A DNA stretch of 64,000 bases from Triatoma infestans (Eukaryota > Arthropoda > Insecta > Hemiptera > Reduviidae). Position numbers and translations under genes: made by a program. The DNA lies in NCBI GenBank assembly GCA_011037195.1, contig JAAEAF010003743.1:21118-85117 (forward strand), read 5' to 3'. The notes beneath the pieces are model-generated. The model was given only the letters and a program-made list of their open reading frames with translations. It was not told the DNA's origin and searched no databases. This document shows positions 11,160 through 21,420 of the stretch, one piece after another; position 1 is the first letter of the stretch, and the number at the start of each line of letters is the position of its first letter.

Positions 11160-12028
11160 ATACAAATATCTATTTATATATATAAATACATGGATAATTA
11201 TATAGTTTACCATAGAGCAAATGTATTCTTCTTGGGCAAATTATGTTCTAATTAATGACTACAATTCATCCACTGTATTCTTGATTAATGACTAACCTAC
11301 AATTATACATGACTTACAGTTAGATATACGTTAAACATTCTTCTACGAGAAAGTTAGAGATCGTGTTAGATTTCAAAATTAGATTCATGTTTAAAACTGT
11401 CGGCAATTTTATGGAGAAATTGCAAAAAACTGATAAACTTAAATCAGGAAAGTTGCATTTGCAGACATCCGATTGTTCTCTAATTTCGAAATCTGACACG
11501 ATCCCTAACTTTCTCGTAAAAGAATGTTTAACGTATATCTAAGAAAGCGTGTATTTCGGTATATATATATATATATAAATTGAATAATAAATACTAAATG
11601 AACTTAGTTATGATAGATGAATTGATTTATTTCATGAGCAATAAATATAAAAACTGAATTGTCAATCACTTTCATTTTTTGTAAATACAAGGATAAGATT
11701 ATTCATCAGAAAGACAATATGTTGAAAATGTGGGTGGGTCCGCAATGCATGATAACATCTGATATTTTATCCGTCATATTATGCATAATAAACAAAATCA
11801 ATATGCATGCTACTACGGATAAAATACTAGATATTATGTTGACTTGGACTTATAGGTTAATGATTAGTCATGTATAATTGTTGGTAAGTCACTAATCAAG
11901 AATACAATGGTTGAATTGTAGCCATTAATTGGAATATAATTTGCCCAATAATAGAATACAATTTGCTCTGTGGTAAACTATATAATTATTCATGTATCTA
12001 TAAATATATAAATAGATTTTTGTGCCTT
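11160..12028. mobile_element. Large nested foldback (palindromic) element
   Basis: The outer arms 11160-11325 and 11865-12028 are imperfect reverse complements over about 165 bp; both contain ATAATTATATAGTTTACCA, GAGCAAAT.GTATTCT, AATTAATG.CTACAATTCA and TGTATTCTTGATTA. Inside is a second inverted pair (11329-11375 with 11486-11537, ACGTTAAACATTCTT.TACGAG). A third lies at 11755-11785 with 11815-11840 (GATATTTTATCCGT). No coding capacity is visible, so it fits a MITE or foldback DNA element. Confidence 0.7.
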
Positions 12029-12044
12029 ACAATTATGTGAACTA

Positions 12045-12495
12045 TACATATAATGAAAAGCTACAACTTAGATTTGATACGTGAGACGTTGCTGTGTTTT
12101 TCACGGAACGCTGTGAGGCATCTGGTTGGATCTCTCACTGGGCATTGTGGTTTAAGGAGACATCTCTACATAATGGGGCTCATGCCGGATCCATTTTGTA
12201 GTGTCTGTGAGCAGAGGAGGAAACACCCATCCATCTTATGACTGATTGCCTGGGTTGTGACGAAATTAAGAAGACCTTTGGTCGGAATAGGATGTCTGTG
12301 GAAGAGCTTAGGCATTTCCATTTCCGCTTAAGTTATTGTCCGATTTACTCGGACTGCGGTGAATCTTAGATGGATTAGATCCGGGTCTGGATTTTTGTTC
12401 TAGACCCGGTTTGTTGTTGTTTTTCTTGGGGTAGCTAAATGGGCCCAATGAGGCTTTGGATAGCGTAGGGTTTCCCTCCCCGCAAACAAATAATA
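12045..12495 (+). pseudogene. LINE 3' end with ORF2 C-terminus fragment
   Basis: The plus strand encodes NAVRHLVGSLTGHCGLRRHL, then YIMGLMPDPFCSVCEQ. After a small frameshift this continues DCLGCDEIKKTFGRNRMSVEELRHF and a stop near 12368. This is the C-terminal C-x2-C zinc region of a Jockey/R1/LOA-type LINE. The 3' UTR ends GGCTTTGGATAGCGTAGGGT...CAAATAATAATAAT. A related 3' tip recurs at 12836-12898 and a minus-strand copy at 3295-3500. Confidence 0.7.
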
Positions 12496-12835
12496 ATAAT
12501 ATATTTGAAACATTTCTCCTGGGAAAGACACAAGGTCAAGTCAAAGGCAAAGTCAAGTTAGGTTTTCGTCCAAAGTGCTATTATAGTTGATTAATATGCA
12601 ATTCTTAACCATCTAAACAAAATTATTTAGAAATAAATTGCTAAAATTCCAAGTTTCAAGAAAATTATTAAACCAGAAATGCGTTTTTTACTGAACAGTT
12701 TTTACAGTTTTTGCGATTTTCTCCTCGACGAATTTCATAAAATTTAATATCTATAAAATTATTAGATCTAATTTAGTAATTATAAAATTTTTCAGTTACA
12801 ATTTTATAAACTGCAGTAAGTAAAAGTTGAATGGG

Positions 12836-12898
12836 CCCTGGGAGGCTTTGGATAGCGTAGGGTTTGCCCTCCCCTTCTGTGAATAATAATAATAATAA
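12836..12898 (+). mobile_element. LINE 3' tip, short copy
   Basis: TGGGAGGCTTTGGATAGCGT, CCTCCC and an AATAATAATAAT tail match the end of the LINE at 12420-12498. It is a very short 5'-truncated insertion. Confidence 0.6.
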
Positions 12899-12912
12899 GT
12901 GAAAGTTGTGTG

Positions 12913-13211
12913 TCATCAGAGACATTTTCCGTGGTAGCCTGCTTCATTTTGTGGTCATCGACCGGTTTCGGGCGTTCGCCCATCTTCAGGATGCGTTCTT
13001 CAGACAGTGTGCCAACACAGACTCGTACAGAGACTTAGTTTGCACACTAACTTGCTACTAAGTCGCGTACGAGTCTGTGTTGCACACTGCCTGAAGAACG
13101 CCATCCTTAAGATGGCGAACGCCCGAAAACGGTCGATGACCACAAAATGAAGCAGGCACCACGGAAAATGTCTCTGATGCTTTCCAGCTCTGCGGAACCA
13201 ACCACCACAAC
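12913..13211. mobile_element. Hammerhead foldback element with 12-bp target duplication
   Basis: Two head-to-head copies of the hammerhead repeat meet near 13050, giving an inverted repeat of roughly 125-bp arms. One side extends outward into TTTCCAGCTCTGCGGAACCA. The element is bordered by the direct repeat GAAAGTTGTGTG at 12901-12912 and 13212-13223. The minus-strand unit (12956-12994) has an intact ribozyme core; the plus-strand unit (about 13102-13138) has CTTAAGA and GAAAACGGTC, both core losses. The duplication size resembles target-primed retrotransposition. Confidence 0.85.
12956..12994 (-). ncRNA. Type I hammerhead ribozyme core, intact
   Basis: Read on the minus strand: stem I strand CATC, then CTGAAGA, one extra T, stem II GGGC/GCCC with a GAAC loop, GAAA, the two-base-pair stem III CC/GG, TC, and the second stem I strand GATG. 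All invariant hammerhead core bases (CUGANGA, GAAA, UH) are present, with cleavage expected after the C of GGTC (between 12960 and 12959). The very short stem III is as in minimal ribozymes of Penelope-like elements, which are thought to act as dimers. The extra T before stem II deviates from textbook forms but is present in most copies here. Confidence 0.8.
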
Positions 13212-13306
13212 GAAAGTTGTGTGCCTGTATTTCACACCAGATTTTTATGTTGTATCTTTGATACGTGGATAAGTACCCAATAATAATAATAATAATGACA
13301 ATTAAA

Positions 13307-13561
13307 AAAACCTATGGCGCAACAGCGCATGAAAGGTCAAACCTTGCCAGACGGCGATTTGAATAGGGAGGCGTGTGGTAAGCACGCCGCAGTTCCCACC
13401 CATTTAGTTCCGGCTTTCGCTACCTAGCGCTCTACTAACTGTAGCTTCCTAGTTTTTATCATGATGTTAGGTCAACATCGACATTGTCCTCACGGAGAAT
13501 CGAACCCTGAATTATCGCACGAAAGGCGAGTGCGCTAGCCACTAGACCAACGCGTGAGGAC
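13307..13561 (-). mobile_element. tRNA-Glu-like SINE with perfect 13-bp target duplication
   Basis: Its minus-strand head (13561 to about 13487) folds as a tRNA: acceptor strands TCCTCACG and CGTGAGGA, A box TGGTCTAGTGGCTAGCG, an anticodon loop CTTTCGT (TTC, Glu-like) and B box GGGTTCGATTC. A 180-bp unrelated body follows. The insertion is bordered by the direct repeat AATGACAATTAAA at 13294-13306 and 13562-13574. It is distinct from the second SINE family at 43-61 kb. Confidence 0.88.
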
Positions 13562-13574
13562 AATGACAATTAAA

Positions 13575-14540
13575 TGTGTTTAAAAAATATCAAACCCGGA
13601 AAAAATGTTAATTGAAAAGTGTTAAAAGAAAAGGTTTACATTTTTTTATACTACAAAATCTTATTACCTACTTTTATTTGAAACATTTTTGTGTAAAAGA
13701 ATTAATGAGAATACTGACAGTAGCAGAGACATCTGGTTATCCTCGGTAAAGTCATATCAGTAAAGTCATCTGTCTGGTAAGTGTTTAAAGATAAACTAAA
13801 CTTTAATAAAAGTTTCAACTTTTAAGAAACCAGAACTGAAAGAATTCTAATAAATTTGAAAAATTGGAGGGAAAATTTGAGAATTGGAGGATGGAGAGAT
13901 TGGGGAGATTATTATTAAATAAAGAGTTATAAATAGATTTGGCAAAAGATTTAAGTCCTAATTTATTTGTATTTGTTATACTACACCAAATAAAGTTATA
14001 ATTTATTCCTATTTTAATTTATTTAAATAAATTCTTTACCAAGATACAAGTTTAAAGATGCTTAACTTATGCACTCATGCAAAAACAAATACATATTGAA
14101 CCTAAGAATCCAACTAGTATAATTAGTTATTTAAAAATAAACTCTTACAGAATTTTGCTGATTAAGAAAAAATACTGTGAATATTGAATATAAACTAATT
14201 GCATAATTACCGTGAAATTTCACCTAAAAATTTGGTATCTATGTAATCATGTTGTGAAAGAAAATGTATTATATTAATAGTGTCATGCTTTTAAAAATGT
14301 AATGTAAATTAAGTAAAATATAATAATCAATTAAACGATTATTGATTAGCCATGCTTATAATAAATATTGTTATGGAGCACATCTGACTAAAATAGACAT
14401 CTGATCTGGATATAAATTGCATACATATGTTGTTATATAATAAGATCTTTATTAGAGTTCATGGAAGATAAAAAACTGGTGACAATATTTTGAATTAGAA
14501 GTAGAACCTTCCTTATAAAACCACTTTTAAATTAAGTACA
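13575..14540. other. Gene-free AT-rich stretch
   Basis: No coding region, repeat family or RNA gene is recognisable here; composition is strongly AT-rich with scattered homopolymers. Confidence 0.6.
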
Positions 14541-14541
14541 T

Positions 14542-14712
14542 CAGAGATACTTTCCATGATTAGCCTGCTTCATTTTGTGGGCCGGTTTCTGGCGATCGCC
14601 CATCATCAAAATGAATGTCTTGATAAACAAGAAGCATGATAACACAGACTTGCATAGAGCAAAATCAGTTGACATCACTCAAACACACTTAGTGTGATGC
14701 TTTTCAGCTTAC
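14542..14712 (-). mobile_element. Hammerhead repeat, decayed unit
   Basis: A diverged copy: CATCAGAGATACTTTCCATG, GCCTGCTTCATTTTGTGGGC and GCCGGTTTCTGGCGATCGCC are recognisable. The segment carrying the cleavage triplet is deleted and the first core base is changed (TTGATGA), so no ribozyme is expected. Confidence 0.75.
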
Positions 14713-15079
14713 AGATTAGAGATTTTCAATAAACAGGGTGCTTTTTCCATTATTGCCATTTCCAACAACCCTATCAATTCGTCAGATTTGATCGGGAAAT
14801 TTCTCTAACACTTCATCTTCAGCATAATTTGGAGCAAAACAAACCAATAAGAACCTATTAATAATAACCAAATTGCTAAAATATGTAATCCATTGATCAC
14901 TATCAGACATACCTGTATTTTTTAATGTTTTAAATAAATTCCAAAAATCCTTTGCATTCCTTATGAATTTGAACTTTGCATCTAGCTGCAAATAATATTC
15001 TTTTTTCTTGCAAATACCGGTTTACATATATTTCCTTTTAGCTTCTATGTAGCTACTTACTTTTAACCAAATCTAATTA

Positions 15080-15513
15080 TGCATACTGTAACCCTACTAT
15101 AAATAGAACCTGCAGAAGTTGTTGATGTGTGCAGCTACTTGGGTACTGCGCACCCATAAGCAAACTTGAGCTCCCCACCACACACACTCACTCTCACCTG
15201 AACACTCGATACGTTAGAGACGACCGCACTCGTTGAGAGCTCGGAGTATAAATACCTCTCCCTCGTGCTTGCCGGCACGAGGCTTTGGGACCACGATGGA
15301 AAAGAGGGAGAAGACGACCTGCGGGCGTCCGATTCCAGCACATGTCTTTGGCCTCGGCTTCCCGATTCCAGGAAGGCTAGGGAACACCGCCTCAGGCGGG
15401 TTCCTAGAGTTTGGAAGGGGGAACGGATCGTTACCTAGGTACCGGAACGCTGCCTTCCGAGGCACTTGACTATATCGAGGTGCAATGGTCCACACGAATA
15501 GTAACGGGTCCAT
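15080..15513 (+). promoter_or_regulatory. GC-rich 5' leader of a Jockey-like element
   Basis: This is a GC-rich island ahead of a gag-like ORF. It holds a TATA-like box (TATAAATA, 15247-15254) and an 8-bp perfect hairpin CCTCGTGC/GCACGAGG (15261-15282). Overlapping ORFs on both strands have repeat-like composition only. It probably is the 5' UTR and promoter region of the element; the exact start of transcription cannot be read. Confidence 0.5.
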
Positions 15514-16800
15514 TTGAGCGTCAATGGAAGCAGGGCCACGTACCCCGACGAATATTTTTGGATTATTATGGATAATCACAAAGACTTTTCTGGGCTTAGC
15601 CCACCAATTTTTACCTTTTCCAATCCCTTTCTCCTATACGCCAAATACAACCAATACTCCTACATCCCAAATCCTAACTACTCCCACTACCACTCATCTA
15701 TTCCTCTCTCGACTGGACTCAATAATAAACGTCTTGATATGGAAATGGATAGTAATTCTGGAATAACATCTGGTATGGAGGTAACCCTGCAACCATATAT
15801 CCCCTCTTCCCCGCCGAGGAAGAAAGACAGTGGCGGCAACCGGAAGGAATTAGCAAATAAAGTATTTCTAGATCTTGAAGAAGATAATTGGGGTAGGTTC
15901 CTTGTTTTAAAAAATAAAGAAGGAACAATTACAACTGAATGTACCTTCAAACTCCCTAAGTTTATACTGGGCAAAACCAAAAGCGTAAGAAAGCTCAAAG
16001 ATGGCTCTATTTGTATAGAAGCCGATAATCAAAATAAAGCAAAAACCATCTTAAGCTTACAGAGATATATGGATGCTGAATTGGAAGCATGTCCCCATAA
16101 ACGCCTAAATTCCTCTCAAGGCGTTATCACTGGTAGAGACTTGTTATATAGTACGATTGAGGACATAAAAGAGGATCTGTTTGATCAGGGTGTGATAGAG
16201 GTGAGGCGCATAAAGGGGCGGCAAGACGGTTCCTGAGTGTACAATGCTTCCCTAGTTCTCACCTTTGACCGCCCAACGCCGCCACAAATGATAGAAGCCG
16301 CCTTTTATAATTTGAGAAGACGCCCTTACATACCCTCTCCCATGAGATGTTTTCAGTGTCAGAAGTTCGGGCACACATCCACTAAGTGCAAGGCTCCAAA
16401 AGCGGCATGTGTTTGCGGTAAGCCCAAACATGAGGGCGAATGCACACCGCCAATAATATGTGTAAATTGTGGCAGAGAGCACAATGCTAGATCCTCGGGG
16501 TGCCAAATTTTAATGAAAGAAAAAGAAATCCAAAAAGTAAAAGCTCTTTAACAATTGCCCTACCATGAGGCAAGGGCAATTGTTGAAAGCAAATCGTATG
16601 TAACTAAAGATATTTCATACTCTGAGAAGTTGAGGGCGCATATCAGCCCTTGCAACTACCCAGGGGCAACAAATAAATGGCTCTGCCTTGGCCTTAAAGA
16701 GAACTATTGTGAAGGTGGCAGAAATCCCAATCAAATTAAGTGGAGGCCATCGCAAAGGTGGGAGAAATCTCTCCACCTACACAAAATGCCCTTCTAGGGG
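15514..16800 (+). pseudogene. Jockey-like LINE ORF1 (gag) with two in-frame stops
   Basis: One reading frame runs from the ATG at 15514 to about 16797, broken by TGA at 16234-16236 and TAA at 16549-16551. The N-terminal half is a Ser/Pro-rich linker and a conserved block (FKLPKFILGKTKSVRKLKDG, then RDLLYSTIEDIKEDL and GVIEVRRIKG). After the first stop come LTFDRPTPP and MRCFQCQKFGHTSTKC, then CVCGKPKHEGEC and CVNCGREHNARSSGC. These are the three CCHC-type zinc knuckles of Jockey-clade gag proteins. After the second stop, YHEARAIVESKSYVT fits the usual C-terminus. It would bind the element's RNA. No ORF2 follows: the sequence changes to another repeat at about 16830. Confidence 0.85.
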
Positions 16801-16825
16801 CACCGGTCGCCGAAAGGCTACCTAC

Positions 16826-16870
16826 AATCAGTCGTGTGAGTGTTTCACACTAGATTTTTTTTTTTTTCTT
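16826..16870 (-). repeat. Terminus of the R repeat family
   Basis: The reverse complement reads AAATCTAGTGTGAAACACTC followed by ACACGACT, the hallmark start of the R repeats at 22046, 50512, 51475 and 52165. Only this end is present. Confidence 0.6.
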
Positions 16871-16954
16871 TTATTTTATCAAGGACCGATATTTCTCTAA
16901 TGTTTTTGTGTTTGAAAAAATAAAGTTGAAGTTAACTGCTCTACACGTATTGAT

Positions 16955-17030
16955 AGCCTTACTCTGACGATGGATGAGAATCCGAAACCGGTCAGAACCA
17001 AGAAAATGAAGCACGCTATGATGCGTAAAA
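16955..17030 (+). ncRNA. Hammerhead-like motif, second lineage
   Basis: Plus-strand CTGACGA (16964-16970), one extra T, stem II GGAT/ATCC with a GAGA loop, GAAA (16984-16987), CC/GG stem III and TC (16992-16993), then AGAACC. The core is complete and the right flank (AAAATGAAGCACGCTATGAT) parallels the main family (AAAATGAAGCAGGCTACCAC), yet stem II is different. Stem I is weak (CT/AG plus a mismatch). A decayed minus-strand relative lies at 33421-33500. Confidence 0.6.
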
Positions 17031-17228
17031 TCATAGATGTTATCCAACAATGCAGACCCCCAACTATATGTTCAAAAATTTGGGGGATGAACCTGTTCGC
17101 GTCCGAGATTGTTCTCACGTGCCTCCTGTATATCCAACTAAACGAACATCGAGTGCCAATGCACCTTTTTATGTGTGCGGCGTATAATTGCTGAATAGCA
17201 GAAGTCATGGCGTAGGGGAAAAAAAAAA

Positions 17229-19215
17229 TGTATTTATTTATTTATAAATCATAATAATATGGGCCAGCTCACCAAGAGCTTTACACATAGAAATTAGAGG
17301 TAAAATACGTTATTTCATAAATCTTGGTAGAGTCGCGGTTTCAGTCTTCTAGAGTGAGTAGGTTCCCCTATATTGTAGTGGGACGTTGAGAATAGTGTGT
17401 GAGTGTGAGGAAGTTGTCTGTTAATTTAGTCATGTGTGTGTAAGTATCTGTAATGTCTAGTTCTCTGTGTATTTGTATGTTTCTGGTGAACCAAGGGGCT
17501 CTTAAAGCAATTCGGAGTACTTTGTTTTGAAATGTCTGAAGTCGCTTCGTCAGTGTGTTGCTGGCAGTTATCTAGACTGGGCAAGCGTATGTCAACAGAG
17601 GTCTGAGAAGCGTCTTATAAAGAAGTACTGTACTGGAGTGTTTGAGTGGTGTGTTTCTGTTTATAAGTGGATATAACTGTTTCAGTCGGCTGTATGGTTG
17701 TTGTTGTTTGTTGTTAATGTGTAGTCTCCAGGTGAGTCTGGTGTCAAGATTACACCAAGATAGCGCACTCCTTGGTCCTTCGGATTCTAGCGTATTTCCT
17801 GGTTGTTTAGTTTTAGTCGCCGAAGGTCTTCATTTTGAAATCTCCGAAGAAAAAAAATTTTTGCTTCTGTTTTAGTGATGCTGAGACGTAGCTTCCATTT
17901 TTGGAACCATTTTGTAATGATGTCTATAGTTGTTTGTAAGTCAGTGATGCTTTGGTCAATGTTGTCTTAGTTGAGGCTATCATTGTGTCATCTGCGTATG
18001 TGGCTAAAGTAGCTGAAGTTGGTTCAGGTATGTCTGAACAGTAAAGGTTAAAGAGTATAGGACTGATGATTGTACCTTGCGGTAGTCCCGCGAGAATTTG
18101 GCGTCTAGAACTATATGTGTTGTTGACTCTTACCTGAAATGTTCTGTCCCTTAAAAAGGATCCTATGATTTGAGTAATAGAGGCAGGTGCGTTTGTGTGT
18201 CTGAGTTTGCAGAGTAGTCCTGAGTGCCAAACTGTGTCGAATGCAGTGGCTACGTCTAGAAATATCGCTGCAGTATGTTTCCTTTTTTCAAAGTTGTGTA
18301 TTATGTATTCTGTAATTCTCTTAATTTGATTTACTGGTGAGTGTTTGGTCTGAATCCGAATTGATTTGGTGGAATTGCGTTTGTGTCAGTCAGATGTTTT
18401 AACAGTCGTCTATAGATTATTTTCTCAAATATTTTTGAGAGAGAGTTTAGTAGGCTAATTGGTCGATAGCTATTCGGGTCGTTTTTTGGTTTACCGGCTT
18501 TATGGAATACAACTATTATTGCATTCTTCCATTTTTTAGGAAAGTAGCCCATTCGGTGGCATGCATTAAAGACTGAGTTTAAGAAAGCGACACCTTTCGG
18601 AGGAAGATTTTTTTAAAAGAATGTTCGGTATTAGGTCGTCCCCCGGGAGTCTTTTTGTTAGGAAGTGCTTTGATTATGGAGGTTATTTCTGAAGGGGAAG
18701 TGAATGAGATAGGAAGCTCGACGGTGTGATGAGGTTGCTGCAGTTCATGGTTGATGTGTTCGTCAGTGTCTTGGTCTGTCTGATGAGATTGTGTGAATTT
18801 ATTTTCCAAATATGTTGCTATTACTTCGCATTTTTCTTCATCACTTGTTACAATTCTGTCACCAACTTGCAGTGAGAATATCTGGCAATGATCATTAAGA
18901 AGTCGTTTAGTTTCTTTCCAGAGACAAGAGTCACTCGGAGTTAAACCCTCTGAGTAAGATCTGTATCTGGAGATTGTGTGGTTGTCAAGTTCCCATTTGA
19001 TTCGTCTAGCTAATCGGTTGAAGTGGGTCTTGTGTGACGGGTTCCTAGTCCTGTGCCATACTTTTCGAATTCTGTTTTTTTCATGAATTAGGTTGAATAT
19101 GTGCCCTGGTAGCCAGTTGTGTCTGTTATTGTTATTCTGCCTTTTATGGGTAGAGTTGTGTACAGCTGTGTGAATTATCTGTGTGAGTAGGTCTAGCGAT
19201 GTGTCGATATCGTCA
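17229..19215 (-). pseudogene. Jockey-like LINE, 5'-truncated, reverse transcriptase region
   Basis: On the minus strand the segment from 19215 to 17229 reads as ORF2 of a Jockey-clade LINE in several frames. Recognisable parts are the pre-RT linker, 'MGYFPKKWKNAIIVVFHKAG' with 'SYRPISLLNSLSKIFEKII' (18552-18331), then AAIFLDVATAFDTVWHSGLL, LAGLPQGTIISPILFNLYC and ATYADDTMIAS near 17980-18110. The catalytic YADD is intact, but frameshifts break the ORF. The 3' end is AATAAATAAATACA near 17229. A GAAAAAAAAAA run on both sides may be the target duplication. Confidence 0.8.
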
Positions 19216-20085
19216 GCGGTTCCGAAAAAAAAAAAATCAAAAACAGTAAATGTGTAGTTTTAATAACTGCCACTAGATGCCAACACCTACTACTAAATTT
19301 TATGTATAGTTATAAAGTTTTACACCAGGTGTCTCTAACTCAGGAATTTAATCATCCTGAAGTTTACAAAATTGCCACAAGATATCCCTACACACCGGTT
19401 CAAGTAAAAAATATTCTCAGATATTTATTTATATAACCATCACTTAATTCTCTTAAAAGGAAATATTTGTTTGAAGTCTCCTAAGCACGAAACAATTGTT
19501 TTTTGCGAGTAGCGTGTGTGTTTGGGTAAACAAAATATCTCAAAAGCGGAAAAATTGCAGTAAACTTGTATTCCGTTTAGGTACATACTATCTCCATATC
19601 TGACACGAAGATTACGGGAAAACCGGAAGTGTGACTTTGCTGAATGTTTGAATTTTTCGGCTCCGAGATTCATTAAATTTCGTATACTATCTGTACACAA
19701 TGTAAATATATATCACTTTTATTAAAACTTATTCCTGGGAAAGTCGAGTTTTTGAGTGTTCTAAAGAGAACAATAGCGTTAAACATTTCTCTAAAAAACC
19801 ACTTCAATGCAATCTATGATTCTGCCATTAATGTACTTTAAAAACATTAAAAACAGAATTCCAAATTTGAACAATATATTAACCGAAATTGTAATTTTAC
19901 AGAATAGGTTTTTCTATTTTTTTTTAGAATTTTCTCGGAAAAGACTTTTAACGATTTTCTTTAAACTTGGACTGCTAGCTGCGTAGATATAAATCTACCA
20001 CTTCTAAAAAAAATGGTTTTTACGTGGTTTTGAGGAATCTGAGACGTTAAAATTTAAATGTGTTTCTCCAAATTATGGTGCTGCC
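19216..20085. other. Gene-free stretch
   Basis: AT-rich sequence with scattered similarity to the R repeat style (AAAACCACTTC, TCTAAAAAACC) but no clear copy. The 86-codon minus-strand ORF at 19440-19700 has no recognisable motif. Confidence 0.45.
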
Positions 20086-20279
20086 TACAATCGGTTTGTT
20101 CGTGCAGCAGTCCCGAACTATCAGGGGCATGCGCACAGAGATTATGCTGTTCGTGCAACAATTTCTCAAACTCAAACGGTTTCCAACTCAGAATAATGTG
20201 TTCTTGTTGTTTTTCAAACCGTTTGCAAACTATCATAGCAGTAAGAGCACAAAGCGCCAACCATTTCAAACTGGCAATC

Positions 20280-21101
20280 CAGAGTTGGGCAAAAATTAAT
20301 TTCAATTACAATTACGATTTACTACCAAACACTATAATTTGAAATTGCAGAAAAATAATTACAATTACATATAGGTGTAAATTGGTAATTGCAATTACTT
20401 TATGAATCATTGTAATTGTGGTGCACAATTACAATTACTGGTTGAGCCAAAGTAATTTAATTACCAATACAATTTCATGTAATTGTACTTCTGCAATTCC
20501 AAGTAATTTAATTGGTAATTGCAATCATGGCACTAAAAAAAGTAATTAGATATTAGTCAACGGTAAAAAAAGAAAGGAAAAAAGTCATATGTTAGGAAAT
20601 ATTTTTTATTTATTAAATTCTGACTCACAAGAAATAAATTTACTTACATTAACAATGTAATTTCTACTGAGAAATATTTATTGTTGAATACTTCTTTCAA
20701 GAGATTATTGAGTGGAAATGTGGCAGAGTTTACTTTTGTTCAATTACTCAATTTTTTTTTGTATTTGTATTTTTAATTCTATTACTGCAAGTACAAGTAC
20801 ATGTAATTATAATTGCATTACTGGTAATTCTAATCGCAATTACAATTATGTAGCGACAAGCAGTAATTGTAATTAAGAGCCTCAATTACAGTAATTGAAA
20901 GAAGTAACTGCAATTACTTAAAACGATTACAGTACTTGTAATTGGATATTGCAATTACTTCAGTGTGATTGTTCTTTGGAACCAGTTATTTTTATATTTT
21001 GGACCATTCAACTGTTTTCCTATTGAAAGCATGTACCAATTTTACTCATGTAATTGAAGATGTAATTAAATACTCATGTAATTAATTATTGCCCAACTCT
21101 G
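20280..21101. mobile_element. Non-autonomous hAT-like element built of AATTAC repeats
   Basis: The terminal inverted repeats are CAGAGTTGGGCAA (20280-20292) and TTGCCCAACTCTG (21089-21101), of hAT type. The 8-bp flanks TGGCAATC (20272-20279) and TGGCAGTC (21102-21109) differ at one base and are read as an aged target duplication. The interior is almost wholly degenerate TAATTGCAATTAC/GTAATT sequence and encodes nothing. Confidence 0.85.
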
Positions 21102-21286
21102 TGGCAGTCCGACGCATTAACGGATTAAATTTCTGCTACTGTCTTGGCCAATATTCCTTTCTATTTATTTTTTGACTTAACCTGTGTTTGTGGATATAAC
21201 CACTTAAAACTATTTGCTGTTCTGTGCTATCTCAGACAGTCCTTTAAAAGTACGCTATTTGTATCTTATAAATTTATTTGCCATAT

Positions 21287-21420
21287 CAGAGACATTTTCC
21301 GTGGTAGCCTGCTTCATTTTGTGGTCATCGACCGGTTTCGGGCGTTCGCCCATCTTCAGGATGCGTTTTTCAGACAGTGTGCCAACACAGACTCGTACAG
21401 AGACTTAGTTTCACACTAAC
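21287..21420 (-). mobile_element. Hammerhead repeat, single unit with 12-bp target duplication
   Basis: A 134-bp single unit (TCAGAGACATTTTCCGTGGT to TTAGTTTCACACTAAC) bordered by the perfect direct repeat TTATTTGCCATA at 21275-21286 and 21421-21432. It shows that one unit, without an inverted partner, can insert. It carries an intact ribozyme core at 21326-21364. Confidence 0.88.
21326..21364 (-). ncRNA. Type I hammerhead ribozyme core, intact
   Basis: Same sequence as at 12956-12994: CATC, CTGAAGA, stem II GGGC/GCCC, GAAA, CC/GG, TC and GATG on the minus strand. Every invariant core position is present. Cleavage is predicted between 21330 and 21329. Confidence 0.8.

Noticed and set aside
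13487..13561. A functional tRNA-Glu gene
   Set aside because: The tRNA-like head is part of a SINE with a body and a 13-bp target duplication; it is not a free tRNA gene.
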